Origin: Buddleja alternifolia
Taxonomy: Eukaryota; Streptophyta; Magnoliopsida; Lamiales; Scrophulariaceae
Direction: 5' to 3'
NCBI GenBank assembly: GCA_019426215.1
Contig: CM033391.1
Location: forward strand, 20,262,708 to 20,326,707
DNA length: 64,000 bases
The notes beneath the pieces were generated by a model. That model searched no databases. It was not told the origin of the DNA and saw only the letters and a list, made by a program, of their open reading frames with translations. Positions 14,001 through 23,594 of this stretch are shown here, piece after piece. Made by a program: the position numbers and the translations under genes. Every line of letters starts with the position of its first letter. Positions within the stretch are counted from its first letter, which is position 1.

Positions 14001-15997
14001 ATACTCTACTGACAATTTCTTCCTTAGGTTGTCCAGAGCTACAACAATCATAACCATGGGAACTAAAACTATCAGAGAACCTATTAGACTAATGGCTGAT
14101 CAGTTTAAGACAACACATTAATTTCTTAGCCAAATAAATTTGACATATTTCATGAAGGAAGGTTCTAAGTCACAAGTATCTTTCTTCATGTAATATCATT
14201 TCACTTTTAACTCTATTTGATATGCACACAAAAATTATTTCGCTCATGTGAACGATTGTTGGGAAATTATTCTTTTTAATTATGGTTTTTGATCCAACAT
14301 AACCAAATTATTTAGGTAAGTCTTGTTTAAAGATTACGGAATTTAATCATCTTAGTATAATATATTTTGAAAGTAGATGAGATCAATATATTTAATCACC
14401 CAAATAAATTGATTTGTGGTGAATGAGAAATTAATATCAAAATAAGCTATTTGAAATAGTGTATATTGTTGAAATTCGAAAATTGTGGGAGGATGGAAAG
14501 TCATCTATGATCTAGCCCATATTGAAAGTTGGAAAGGCTTTAGATAACTTAATAAAGTCAAAGTGTGATACTTAGATTTGACCCCAAGAGATACCAATAG
14601 TCTTTGAAAGAAGAAGCACATACATCCAAGTGGGTTTGGCCAAAGGTGCAGATGCGTGGATGCGGTTAGCCTGGGCTTGGGCTTGTATAAGACCCACACC
14701 CTACGTAACTCTTTATACAAATTAATTTTTAAAATATTTAATTAACTTCCTATCTATGCATGACAAGTGGTACTAGTAAATTGTATGACACGTTGCATAC
14801 AGATTGATGAATCAACAGGTGAACCGCATGTCCTCATCTTAGTAATTGAGTGGATTACATATCTGTTTAGTGAACGGTTGACAATTCAAAGAAATATATT
14901 TGTCTTTTCTGTCAGCACTGCATGTTCCTATTTAGTACTTTGTGAGATGTAACCTTTTAATATTTATAAAAAGCATCCGTTGAATCAAATTTTTGATCGA
15001 CAAACTAGTAAAACCACGATAAACTATTTTTCGGCGATTTGTTTTCATCCATGAGAAAAGAAAGTATGACGCATACCCACTATTGACTACTAGACTCATT
15101 CCAAACTTTTTTGGGCTCCATCTTAAAAATGATATGATAAATCTTGCTCGACCAACTTAAATTATACTACACTATATTCAATATGGAAAACAAGCATACG
15201 AAATATCAAGCTTATTTAATTTTTAAAAAAACTCCAATGAAGCAGAATGGCAACATACTGAGTAAGAGTATTTTGTTGGGTAAGAATTTTGGGACCATGC
15301 ATTATCAAGATTCCACAAACTTCATGATCAAAATTGTTATAAATATTATTCCATATAACTAAATGCGCACCAATATTGAAGGTATATATTGTATGCTTGT
15401 GATGGCGGTGCGCGTTCGTTTTTGAGATTAAACATGCAATTCTATCTAATAATCAACTTTTGCATGTCTCTTCAAGATATGTATTTAATGAAAGAATACC
15501 TGAATAAGAGACATATGGTTTTTGTAATACTGCTCATCCTTGCCATCCTCAAAGCCTTTACATACTTTTGCTTCATCCATACAACTCTTGATCTTATCCC
15601 AGTGATCTGAATGAGCCCCATAGTTTTGTAGCGAGGACGAGAAGTCCTTCAGCTTGTCCTTCCATCCATCATTTCCAAAAGAGAAGAAAGTTGCAAACCC
15701 TTTATTGGCCACGATTATCATGTAAATTGTGATGCTTACGAGACCCATCAGAATCATAATCAACATGATAATATATATCCACATGAAGAAGGTGACTCGA
15801 CAGCAGGCGCCTACCATCCCCACAAAGGATACCACCAGCAGGGCGCCACCCACCACGAGGAATGGCACTTTCAGAGAATTTGAGCATGGAGAATCAGTGT
15901 TTCCGTGTAACTTGAAAGCTGCAAAAATGGCACAACATGCCAATAGCATGGTCACAATGTTCAGCCCTGTGATAATCCAATTGCTTACACGAACCAT
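5077..15997 (-). CDS. Tetraspanin (TET8-like), two exons: 15997-15500 and 5394-5077
   Basis: Plant tetraspanin, a four-pass membrane protein that organises membrane microdomains. Exon 1 (15500-15997) gives 166 residues and exon 2 (5077-5394) gives 105 plus TGA, total 271, normal for the family. The junction is phase 0: CAG then gt at 15499-15498, and ag at 5396-5395 then TGG. Membrane segments are at about 7-29, 44-66, 69-97 and 231-250. The large extracellular loop (98-230) starts in exon 1; exon 2 opens with its GCC motif at 168-170, then CYDC at 211-214 and a cysteine at 217. The usual plant GCC(K/R)P is GCCTP here. I chose the Met of MVRVSN; an in-frame ATG five codons upstream (16012) is less family-like. 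Splicing across 10.1 kb is inferred from the perfect fit of both halves; no transcript was seen. Confidence 0.88.
5455..6080 (+). repeat. Diverged direct repeat, copy 1 (possible old LTR)
   Basis: Matches 14265-14880 in the same order and orientation. Shared words include TAACCAAATTA, GATCTAGCCCA, a tract near CCAATA, and ACGTTGCAT/AACGTTGCAT. The copies differ at many positions. Since a decayed plus-strand copia polyprotein lies between them, they may be its two LTRs. No primer site or target duplication could be confirmed. Confidence 0.45.
6536..8812 (+). mobile_element. Long LTR (about 2.3 kb), apparently solo
   Basis: Begins near GTTAGGTGCCCGG and ends ACGAAACCCAACA at about 8812. Its first part matches the reverse complement of about 34000-34795, for example ATGTCTCTAAGG / ACGTCTCTAAGG and GTTCCAAGTCAT. 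The middle (7340-8010) matches 43030-43740, for example CAAAGTCTTTGGCCAAAG, GAGTTTGACATA and GAGTTGCGCTA. A TATATAA box at 8386-8392 precedes a transcript-like stretch. No tRNA primer site follows, so I read it as a solo or truncated LTR inside the tetraspanin intron. The short open frames here are fortuitous. Confidence 0.6.
8813..10160 (+). repeat. Second long-LTR fragment of the same superfamily
   Basis: From about 9075 the sequence parallels the reverse complement of 33370-33590: a GGTCTTC...GGC phrase, GATTTGTAGG, CTACTACTAGT and GGGGT.ACAC in the same order. The 9690-9760 part has a GGCCATTATAAGAGGG promoter-like phrase. Neither end is clear. It contains no coding sequence I trust. Confidence 0.45.
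10300..12420 (+). pseudogene. Decayed Ty1/copia polyprotein
   Basis: Scattered conserved pieces appear in the right order on the plus strand. Gag at about 10320-10610 has FKRWKPNMLFYLTT and LCKNYILDELNNTM. Integrase lies at about 11390-11640, with HSPQPNCIAKHNNRTLTE and a tandem duplication of the ATTGCTC.TCACTCACCACA phrase. Its C-terminal part (about 11715-11880) includes NAKHVKI, GYHKSDAY and KPRKLDVHES. The start of reverse transcriptase is at about 12150-12240 (LRCKWIFKRKYKA), and an RNase H-proximal RVLRYL piece lies near 12340. Frames shift repeatedly and stops are common. The solo LTR at 12423 landed in its 3' part. Confidence 0.75.
12418..13866 (+). mobile_element. Solo LTR of an Athila-like gypsy family, with 5-bp target duplication
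   Basis: The LTR runs 12423-13861 (1439 bp), from TGATAGG to TGTCA. It is flanked by identical AACAT at 12418-12422 and 13862-13866. It shares its whole layout with 17952-20781: TTTTAGAGCC near the start, ATTGAGTAAAGG, repeated TTCGAACGT-type words, a TATATATA box near 12900, GTTGCTCTCTTCCGTAGC, and a final TACACACGACCAGT. The last bases form a short hairpin (13840-13858). The Athila-like assignment rests on the matching hairpin beside a tRNA-Asp primer site at 63931. Confidence 0.88.
14265..14880 (+). repeat. Diverged direct repeat, copy 2 (possible old LTR)
   Basis: Begins TGTTGGGAAATTATTC, an LTR-like start, and parallels 5455-6080 throughout. If this pair brackets the copia relic, the original element spanned about 9.4 kb including later insertions. 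The open frames here belong to the repeat, not to a gene. Confidence 0.45.
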
Positions 15998-16320
15998 TTT
16001 TATTGTAGTCAAGTTATGATAATTAATTCAGATCACTAGAGAAAAACGCCAAATTAACTCTAGGATCTCCGGTGCCTTTTCTCCTTCTAATTCTGTTCTC
16101 CTTATAGTTGATTTTGTTTTATTATTTTATTCTTATTTTTGATGAAGAAGCATATAGAAAGGAAGATTTGAGGAGAAAACTGAATAACCAGAGAAAACTT
16201 CGCAAATAGAGTGGGGGTTGTTTATTGTTGTGCAAATCAGTTGCTCACACACACCTTTACCCCTCCCTACACTTATGTAATTTCTGAATGTATAGGGATC
16301 AGTTCTGGTGGGGGTTTGAG
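15998..16320 (-). promoter_or_regulatory. Tetraspanin 5'UTR and proximal promoter region
   Basis: The stretch upstream of the tetraspanin start codon is non-coding and rich in pyrimidine and A/T tracts on the minus strand. I could not fix a TATA box or a transcription start. It ends in ordinary spacer and carries no recognised transposon, so the promoter is probably within it. Confidence 0.35.
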
Positions 16321-17238
16321 GACAAATTTAATTTTTTATTGAATAGATAAATATATTATTTTATGAAGATGTTATTGAACACCTAAATAATAGTCAACAT
16401 TCCATCACAACCACTAATTATTAATTAATAACTATAAAATAGATTAATGCATACTCTTGATGAGTCTAATTTCAAAAAGAAGGAAACCTATTTACACGAC
16501 ATTGGTTTCAAAGAAAATCACTATAAAATGCTAGTATGAGATGCTAAAGCATATTTTGGTGAATGATGGCAATGAAAATAAGGCGGGTCCCTGTCCAATA
16601 ATGGATTGTTTTTAATTGAATTTTTGAAAATCAAATAATCGAATATCATAATAATGGATTGTTTTTAATTGAATTTTTCAGAACCATAGTAATCGAGTAT
16701 TAATAAATAAAAGTATTGTAGATGCTTTTGATGAAAATTTGTATCAAAATTAAATGTTCGGATTTACATTTAAACTTTATGAAAATATGATTTTTCTTAC
16801 TAATGGGTTTAATTTGGTGTTGAAAATATTTTCCGCAAGAATAGTAATGCCTTTGCTTGGCCTCACATCAATTGCCAACATAAAATACCATATTTGGTTT
16901 GAAAATGTAGCTATGAGATTGTTTATTGTTTACTACTCATGGATTTATTTTCCTTGTATTATTACATCATCACCTATAGATTATCTGAGGTAATACTTAT
17001 GATGGTATCTTCACGAAGAGAAAAGAATAACGAAAACTTACGACATAGACAACAAAACAAAGGAAAAAAATTTATACTCAACACTTGTGGCATTTTAATT
17101 ATATGATCAGGAGTTGAAACTAAATTTAATCCTTTTAGATACCATCTAAAAAGAAAAACCGTGTCCAAATCTTGTATGCAAAATTTGGGCCTTATTTTAT
17201 TGCAAAATTGTCTGAAATATAAGGCTGTGTTTGGTTTT
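16321..17238. other. Spacer with a short direct repeat
   Basis: No gene visible. The words ATAATGGATTGTTTTTAATT occur twice, near 16598 and 16651, each followed by GAATTTTT, a direct repeat with a period of about 53 bases. The open frames at 16754-16993 and 16974-17168 have no recognisable features. Confidence 0.4.
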
Positions 17239-17270
17239 GTTTTGGGCTGAGTTTTTAATCAGCCCAAAAC
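17239..17270. repeat. Perfect 12-bp inverted repeat
   Basis: GTTTTGGGCTGA (17239-17250) pairs with TCAGCCCAAAAC (17259-17270) around an 8-base loop. It sits just inside a GGCTGTGTTTGGTTTTG phrase at 17223 that resembles a Tourist-type MITE end, but a matching far end was not found. Confidence 0.6.
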
Positions 17271-17317
17271 TTATTTGGTTGTGTATTTTTTTTAGATACC
17301 ATCTAGCTTCTCTCTCT

Positions 17318-17530
17318 CCTATCTCTCTCCGAAAAGAGTGTGTTCAATGCGTGTGTGTGAGTATTGTGTGTGTATATTGTTGTGTTTCCTCTCTGTCTCT
17401 GTCTCCTCCCTCTCTCTCTCTGTATTGTTGTGTGTGTATTGTTGTGTGCGTGTGTGTATTGTTGTGTGTGTGTGTGTGCGTGTGTTATTGTTGTGTGTGT
17501 GTGTGTGTTTTCGTGTGTGTGTGCGTGTCC
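17318..17530. repeat. Compound microsatellite (TC)n / (GT)n with TATTGTTGTG units
   Basis: CT-rich runs change into GT runs in which GTATTGTTGTGTGTG is repeated several times up to 17530. All six-frame open frames here (Cys/Val-rich on plus, His/Thr-rich on minus) are products of the repeat and not genes. The stretch 17531-17951 after it holds nothing recognisable. Confidence 0.9.
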
Positions 17531-18417
17531 AAACCCCCTTTTTTGTCTTTTTTCTTTTCTTGTAGTTGACAAAAAATGATTTTGCTACAGGGCATTTTCT
17601 CAAAATAAAATTTTACTTTGCAATAATTCTTGTCCCTGAATCACCCTATATAAATTTGTTAACATGCAAGCACACTTTATAACCTAAAATATGCGCAAAA
17701 AAAATCACAACTCATTTGACCAAAAAAGATGATCAATTCAAGCACAACAGAAAGCCAAAAGTTGATCTTTGATGAATTCTACAATTTATACTCTCTTACA
17801 AGTTACAAACAATCCAATTAAATAAATTGGGATTACAGTAAAAATAAGGATCTTCCCACATAAAGATTTAACAAATTCCATGTTTGAATGTGAAATCAAA
17901 GTATTTATTCTCATTAAAACCCCTCCTTCCAAACAAGGTGTTTATGTCTTATGATAGGGTGAGCATTTACATATTTTAGAGCCTCATATTTATGTTATTT
18001 ACATTGGTTTATGCATGATTTATACCACATATCCTTGTAATTTGTGTGCTTATTGAGTAAAGGTGGAAAATCATTGCAATCGAGGAAAACTGAGCGGAAA
18101 TATAGAATTTAAGTGTATTTAAAATCCTATTTTGAGGATAGTTCCTTCTACAAAGTTGTATATCTTTGTCTTGGCTTCACATGACAACTTAAATCACCCA
18201 AATCGGAGATTTGTAGAGAACGTTATGAAGAAAACAAGATGGTTGCACAGACAGAAATCTACTCCGACCGTGAAACAGACGACGTCCGTGTGTTGACTTG
18301 GTCAACGTTCGAACGTGGGATACCAAACATTCGAACGTGAGCTCGGCGAGAAAAAGTCAGATTTTAAGGGAAAATTACGTCTGTGCATAAGAGGGGGTTT
18401 AAGGACGAACCTGGGGA

Positions 18418-19088
18418 AGCACAACTAGGGATGTAAGTTGAGCCGAGCCGGCTCGACTCGAGCTCAACTCGAGCTCGAGCTTCACGAGCCCGAGCTCGAG
18501 CTTCACGAGCCCGAGCTCGAGCTCGAGCCTGAGCTTCACGAGCCCGAGCTCGAGTTCGAGCATTCCTAAAACACGTATTTGAGGCCTTAAACGTCTCTGC
18601 AAAAAGCTCGAGAGCGAGCAAAGTCTTCTTCATAATGCCGTTTTATATATTTTTATTTTTATATTTCAACCGAAAATATTTTTATATTATAAATATTAAT
18701 ACACAAATATATACACCCATATTAAATATTACACCCCCATCCACAATATATATATAAATATTAAATATTAATTATATATATTAAATATTAAATATATAAA
18801 TATTAAATATTAATTATATATATTAAATATTAAATATATAAATATTAAATATTAATTATATATATTAAATATTAAATATATAAATATTAAAAATTTAGGC
18901 TCAAGCTCGCGAGCTTGGCTCAGGCTCGCGAGCTTGGGCTCGGCTCGAGCTCGTGAGCTCGGTTCGAGCTCGAGCTCCCTTGAGTTAAGCTCGACGAGCT
19001 CGAGCTCGCAGGCTCAGGCTCGAGCTCGAGCCTGGCAAAATCGCCAGGCTCGGCTCGAGCTCGGCTCGTTTACATCCCTAAACACAAC
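18418..19088. mobile_element. 655-bp hAT-type non-autonomous element with GAGCTCG-repeat arms
   Basis: The ends are TAGGGATGTAA at 18426 and its complement TTACATCCCTA ending at 19080. The flanking 8-mers are AGCACAAC (18418-18425) and AACACAAC (19081-19088), a 7/8 match that fits the 8-bp target duplication of hAT elements. Both arms are built from GAGCTCGAGC-like words (18440-18560 and 18897-19070). The core (about 18740-18890) is a tandem AT array with a period near 42 bases. There is no transposase. The Arg/Ala-rich open frames in the left arm are artefacts of the repeat. Confidence 0.8.
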
Positions 19089-19519
19089 GTTCGAACGTTG
19101 GTATCGGGAGCAGCAGTTTTGGAAATTTTCAATTCTAATTCAAAGAGGATTCTTCCACCCATTGGTTATAATTTATAAATACTAGATCATTTCTCTAGGG
19201 TTAGACACACAAAATACGAGACAAAATACACATAGAATAGAGCCCTAATGGGGTTTATATTTAGTTTTTATATATTCATGAAGATCTACACAAACCCTTG
19301 AAGGTGAAGAGATCAAGAAGCATGGAAAGGATGAAGATCGAAGTTCAACTATCAAATTTAATAGGGAGTTTTCTTAGATTAGAGTTATATTTGTCTATGA
19401 ATATGAATCTTTCTTTGTTTTTCTATCTTATATATTTGTTAATGAATTATATTTTTCGAACTAAGGCCATGTTTAGGCTAAATTATGAGATTTGAGTTAT
19501 AAATTACGTTTTTTATATT

Positions 19520-20112
19520 AATTCTGATGTGGTTCAGATTTTCACACCAAGAAAATTGGCAAATAAGGTTTTCGATTAATTGTTGCAATTAATATATCCA
19601 AATTCTTGATTCACACTCAAATAATAAATATAATAATATGAGAACACTCGAATATATTGTGATATAAAGAAAAATGGCTTCTTTATTAACTTTTATACTC
19701 AAGTACATAAACCCTAATTTTTGTAGTGTTCTCTCTAATAATGCATCAGTAAACTTAAGTTACAAAAAATGAAGTAAAACATCTTTATATAGGCCATAGT
19801 GGGCTATTTCCTCTAGGTTGGGGAGTCCTTGTATTGCTTCCAATTTGTTCTTGGATATCGAAGGATACGATAAGTCGTATTGCTCTTTTTAGGATTTGGT
19901 AGTTTAGGATAAGATTTATCCAAATGTCCTCCTTATTAGAGCTTTCTCGTAAACATTTCCATGAGCTTTTCTTCTAGCATTCTTCCAAACATATCCTTGG
20001 GCTTTACGCGAGCTTTCCATGCATAAGCCTTCTTCCTTTATACATCTTGACACAAGCCTACCTCAAATTGGCCCATTTAGGAAAAATAGAAATTATGACC
20101 CACATCAAATTC
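19520..20112 (-). mobile_element. 583-bp solo LTR, minus orientation
   Basis: The insert 19525-20107 starts TGATGTGG and ends CCACATCA, flanked by AATTC at 19520-19524 and 20108-20112. On the minus strand a CTATATAAAG box lies near 19785-19795 and an AATAAAG signal about 90 bases further on. That is the promoter and polyadenylation layout of an LTR, so I read it as a solo LTR. The sister copy at 12423-13861 shows the uninterrupted site. The superfamily (copia or gypsy) cannot be told without internal sequence. Confidence 0.8.
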
Positions 20113-20786
20113 CGTTGTTGCTTTATATTTTAATCTTGTTCTTAATGCTTCATATGATTAGCTAATATATGTAAGATTTTATGCTTAGATTATCTGTTTT
20201 GGAGAAAGTAATTTAAGGTGCAAAAATGATTAATAACATCTTCTAAGTCAGTTGATGCTAGGGATAGCTACATACTACAGATGTTGTTAGCAAGATTTAT
20301 TTGGAAGAATTTGAATTAATATGGGGAAAATTCTAGTTTTTAATGCATACAAGAAAGATTTCTACACCCAATCTAGTATAAATTATTATGAGCAGGGATC
20401 GGAGTACTCATAATCTTAAGAAATTTTCCACCTTAGCAACATTAGTCTAATAATACGAAAACGTGGATTTTAACAAGAATTCATTAATTCATGCCAACAC
20501 AGGTGTCTTAGTTGCTCTCTTCCGTAGCTATCTTGATTTTCACATCTTGTTTTCTTTTATCTTGCTTCCAAAATATTTTAGTTAATTCTTACTTTTAGTT
20601 TATTTTATTGCTTTTGAAATCCTTAAGTCTATATTTTCTTTAAGTTTTTGTTTGCTTTAATTTCTCATTAAACTAAAATACAAGTTTTTGTGGGTTCGAC
20701 TTCTCGGACTTAATTGACCACTTTATTACTACACACGACCAGTTCTGTTGCTTTATAAACACGTAGAGTTCTACCGTGTCTTCTTA

Positions 20787-22059
20787 CATCTGGTGAAATA
20801 CATCACATAATATATACTGATACCTGTTATGACATGGTGTGTGGAATGGAAGACAGGTGACCTACCCTCTCTATGTAAGATTTCAGTCATATTTCTCGGA
20901 TTTAGCAAACACAGCTAAAGCAACAAATTAAAAGAAAATGCGAAGCACATCGGTCAGGCTGCATGGTACCATTTAATTTTAAAACATTCACCATAGGAGT
21001 TTTCAAGCTATGTTACCCATTTGATTTGTATAGTAAAAAACTCAATACCACGGTCGAATCAGATCAAACTGATGAACAAGAATTGATGTACTTTATATTT
21101 GATAGCTACAAAAATGTCCCCACTGCACATCAAATCTCCCGCCTCCTTCAGATATGGCGTCTCCTTTGCTTTTTCTTCTCCAAATAATTCCTTCTTGAGT
21201 ACTCCAATTGTAGTACATCTAAGTTTATCTACACCTTGATTTGATTCTTAGCTTTGATGTGAGTTCTAGCTAATAATCAAACTATTTTCGGCTTGTGAAG
21301 AAAAGGTTTGAATATATTTTATGTCTGAGCTCTAATACAGAAGAAAGAAGGAAGAGAAAATAATGTCCAAGTGCATAAGCAGTAGTAGGCTAGGTATCCG
21401 CCTTCGCTTATAAACAGAGAGGCGGACGACTACTGCTTTTCTTACAAAGGTTAGGCTGGTCTCTCTTTTCTTGTACTATTTTAATCATTTCTACCCAAGT
21501 CATAATTAAATTGGACTTCCCTTCTTTATTTTAATCATTTCACCAAGAACTAATTCAATATTTAGTCCTTTACTGATTAATTTATTTATCTACTAAAGAT
21601 AATTAATTAATATTTACTGTTTAATTAATTGATGTACACAAGATAATAAACTTAATATTTATCTCCAAGTAATTAATTAATCCTAACAATTAATTTCTTT
21701 TTAATAATTCTACTAAATAATTTATTTAATCCACACATGATTAATTTCTCCACAAACTAGAATCAGTAACCAAGTATTGCGGGCCACCCCTTAGTTTCAC
21801 TAATATGCTAGCAATGAGACCTTTCTTAAGGCTTAAATAATTTTCATATCTTGAATCTATCACAACAATTCCTCTCAATGAAATGAGATAACTGTTGGTT
21901 TAATTTGCACCGAGTAGCCTTACGCCATCCTTTCAATTCCTCTTGGTCGCTCCACAAATAGGGATTTACTTATTTGGTATTACACAAATAATTGTCGTTT
22001 TACAATATACAACACATATCATCTCTCAATGCATTGGAGAACATTTAAAGTCGCATTTC
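20787..22059. other. Unassigned spacer with one imperfect hairpin
   Basis: I recognise no gene. At 21377-21438 two paired blocks, AAGCAGTAGT/ACTACTGCTT and TCCGCCT/AGGCGGA, form an imperfect stem-loop. The stretch 21470-21780 is AT-rich with repeated TTAATTAA, similar to LTR sequence elsewhere in the window. The open frame at 20963-21187 has no recognisable domain. Confidence 0.4.
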
Positions 22060-22525
22060 TCTTCCTCCAATTATTATGTGGCTCAAACAACATCTTGGAA
22101 CTTTTTTTGGCTTGCTCAGACCCATCCAAAGGTATGACTCTTAATTTAATGGAAAATCTGTCATAACATGATTCCAGTGGGTGAACTTCTTGCAAAATGA
22201 ACTCGAACAGATGTGGGAGGTTGTTGCATGTACATGGAACCTATGGAAAAATTTTGCTCATGTTCTTCATCAATGGCCTTTTGCACGTGTGGTTTGGTGT
22301 TTGTCCAACCTTCCTGGTGCGTGGTTTTGAGATGGGGCAGAAAGCTGGCTATGATAGGTACACTCTAAACTGTCTTCGTCTCATTTTAGCTTGTTTCTCA
22401 TTATTACGTGGGCGTTATGGTGGAACCAAAATTCGACGCTGATGGAGAATAAACCGTTATCTCCCCATAACCTTTTTCTCAACTCACAATCCTTCCAATA
22501 ATAGCTTATGTGCATCAATTGAGAT
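22060..22525 (+). pseudogene. LINE reverse-transcriptase C-terminal (zf-RVT) fragment
   Basis: Across frame changes the plus strand shows the order typical of the region after the reverse transcriptase in plant LINEs: SWNFFWLAQTHPKV, then KICHNMIPVGELLAK, a CC..M piece, LHQWPFARVVWCLSNLP, and LFLIITWALWWNQNSTLMEN (about 22390-22450). The fragment stops where the copia LTR begins at 22526. The matching RNase H part appears at about 34820-35190 on the same strand, so I infer one LINE split by later insertions. Confidence 0.75.
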
Positions 22526-22728
22526 TGTTGAAATGTATTTAATATCTCCACAGTTGTACATTTAGCTTTCCTTGTTGTACCGAAGCAGTTACGATATTTA
22601 GCTTTAGTTAGCTTTCTAAATACGCTAGTTTAGTTAGTTAAGTTTGTTAAGCTTCGTACTATAAATAGCTTTGTACTGTGTACTCAATATTCAATCAATG
22701 AAATTATTTTACATTCCACAATTCAACA
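22526..22728 (+). repeat. 5' LTR (203 bp) of the Ale-like copia element
   Basis: Starts TGTTGAAATG and ends ATTCAACA, directly followed by TGGTATCTAGAGC (22729-22741), a near match to the usual initiator tRNA-Met primer site. A TATAAATA box lies at 22660-22667. No matching 3' LTR was found, because the element is cut at about 31006. Confidence 0.8.
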
Positions 22729-22941
22729 TGGTATCTAGAGCTAGGGAAATCCTCTCAAACTAAAGGATTCTCTGCAATCTCCATCTTCGAATACTTCCAT
22801 TTTTTTTCTTCAGAATTCATCCATAGATTCATCTTGAATCTGCTATTTCTTCTTCTTTTCAACTCGATTTCTTGATAGAATCGACCAAATCTTCACCTAA
22901 ATTCTTCAAATCCGCGATCGAAATTCATCGTTTCCGCAAGA

Positions 22942-23594
22942 ATGAATACTGGCAATGGCGAATCTGAGTTTTACAATCCAAGTTCTTCACAATCGACACA
23001 AATTACCTTCGATTTGAATGATCCGTTGTACGTACATCCATCAGATGTACTGAATCTTCATTTAGTTCCTCATGAATTACGAGTATCTGAAAATTATGGC
23101 GTTTGGAGCAAATTGATGAAGCTGGCATTGAAATGCAAGAGCAAATTAGGGTTCATTGATGGAAAATGCCCCAAACCTGCGGCTGATTCACCGTATCTTG
23201 ATCAATGGGAGAAATGTAACTCTCTGGTACTTTCCTGGATCCTTAAATGTGTTAGCAACGAAATTTACAATGGACTTGTATATTGTGACATAGCTCATGA
23301 AGCTTGGAATGATCTCTATGATCAGTTTAACAAGATGAATAGAGCTAGGATATTTGCATTGTTTAGAGAGATTAACTCACATGTTCAGGGGGTAACTTCC
23401 ATCACTGCTTATTACTCTAAACTTAGACAAATGTGGGAAGAATTTGACTCTTTACTCAATCTTCCTCACTGTGAATGTTGGGCTTCTAAAGCTTATAGTG
23501 AATATTCACAAGACCGGCCACAAACTGATGCAATTCTTGATGGGCCACAATGAGTCTTATTCTACCCTTAGATCACATATTCTTATGATGTCAC
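22942..23594 (+). pseudogene. Copia gag, first part (interrupted by a nested element)
   Basis: The frame from ATG at 22942 encodes a copia Gag N-terminus: a DPLYVHPSD motif (residues about 27-35), SENYGVWSKLMKLAL, and a WNDLYDQF segment of the retrotransposon-Gag (UBN2) type. A frameshift between about 23470 and 23528 moves the true reading to the next frame, where MQFLMG and SYSTLRSHILMMSPS follow. The gene is then broken at 23600 by the 4.35 kb gypsy-type insert and resumes at 27952. Parent element is on the plus strand with its LTR at 22526. Confidence 0.85.

Larger units (their letters stand above)
5395..15499 (-). other. 10.1 kb tetraspanin intron packed with transposon remnants
   Basis: The intron sits at the position where plant tetraspanin genes usually have their single intron, just before the GCC motif. 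It has canonical ends (gt on the minus strand at 15499-15498, ag at 5396-5395). Inside are a diverged direct-repeat pair (about 5455-6080 and 14265-14880), a 2.3 kb LTR, a second LTR fragment, a decayed copia element and a solo LTR with target duplication. Stretches 6081-6535, 13867-14264 and 14881-15499 show nothing I can assign. The copia relic and the LTRs lie on the strand opposite to the gene. Confidence 0.75.
17947..20786 (+). mobile_element. Second Athila-like solo LTR, carrying two nested insertions
   Basis: The LTR runs 17952-20781 from TGATAGGG, flanked by identical TCTTA at 17947-17951 and 20782-20786. Its last base pair is CT where the sister copy has CA. Without the hAT-type insertion (18426-19088 including one target copy) and the solo LTR (19525-20112 including one target copy) it would be about 1.58 kb, close to its 1439-bp sister at 12423-13861. 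The two share the same landmarks in the same order, ending in TACACACGACCAGT and a terminal hairpin (20759-20779). Confidence 0.87.

Noticed and set aside
15998..16012. Upstream in-frame ATG of the tetraspanin (MTTIK)
   Set aside because: Plant tetraspanins start at M.RVSN; the five extra codons are more likely 5'UTR, although use cannot be excluded.
17303..17603. Cys/Val-rich and His/Thr-rich open frames on both strands
   Set aside because: They are direct translations of the GT/TC microsatellite at 17318-17530.
18364..18633. Arg/Ala-rich minus-strand frame resembling a basic protein
   Set aside because: It comes from GAGCTCG repeats in the left arm of the hAT-type element.
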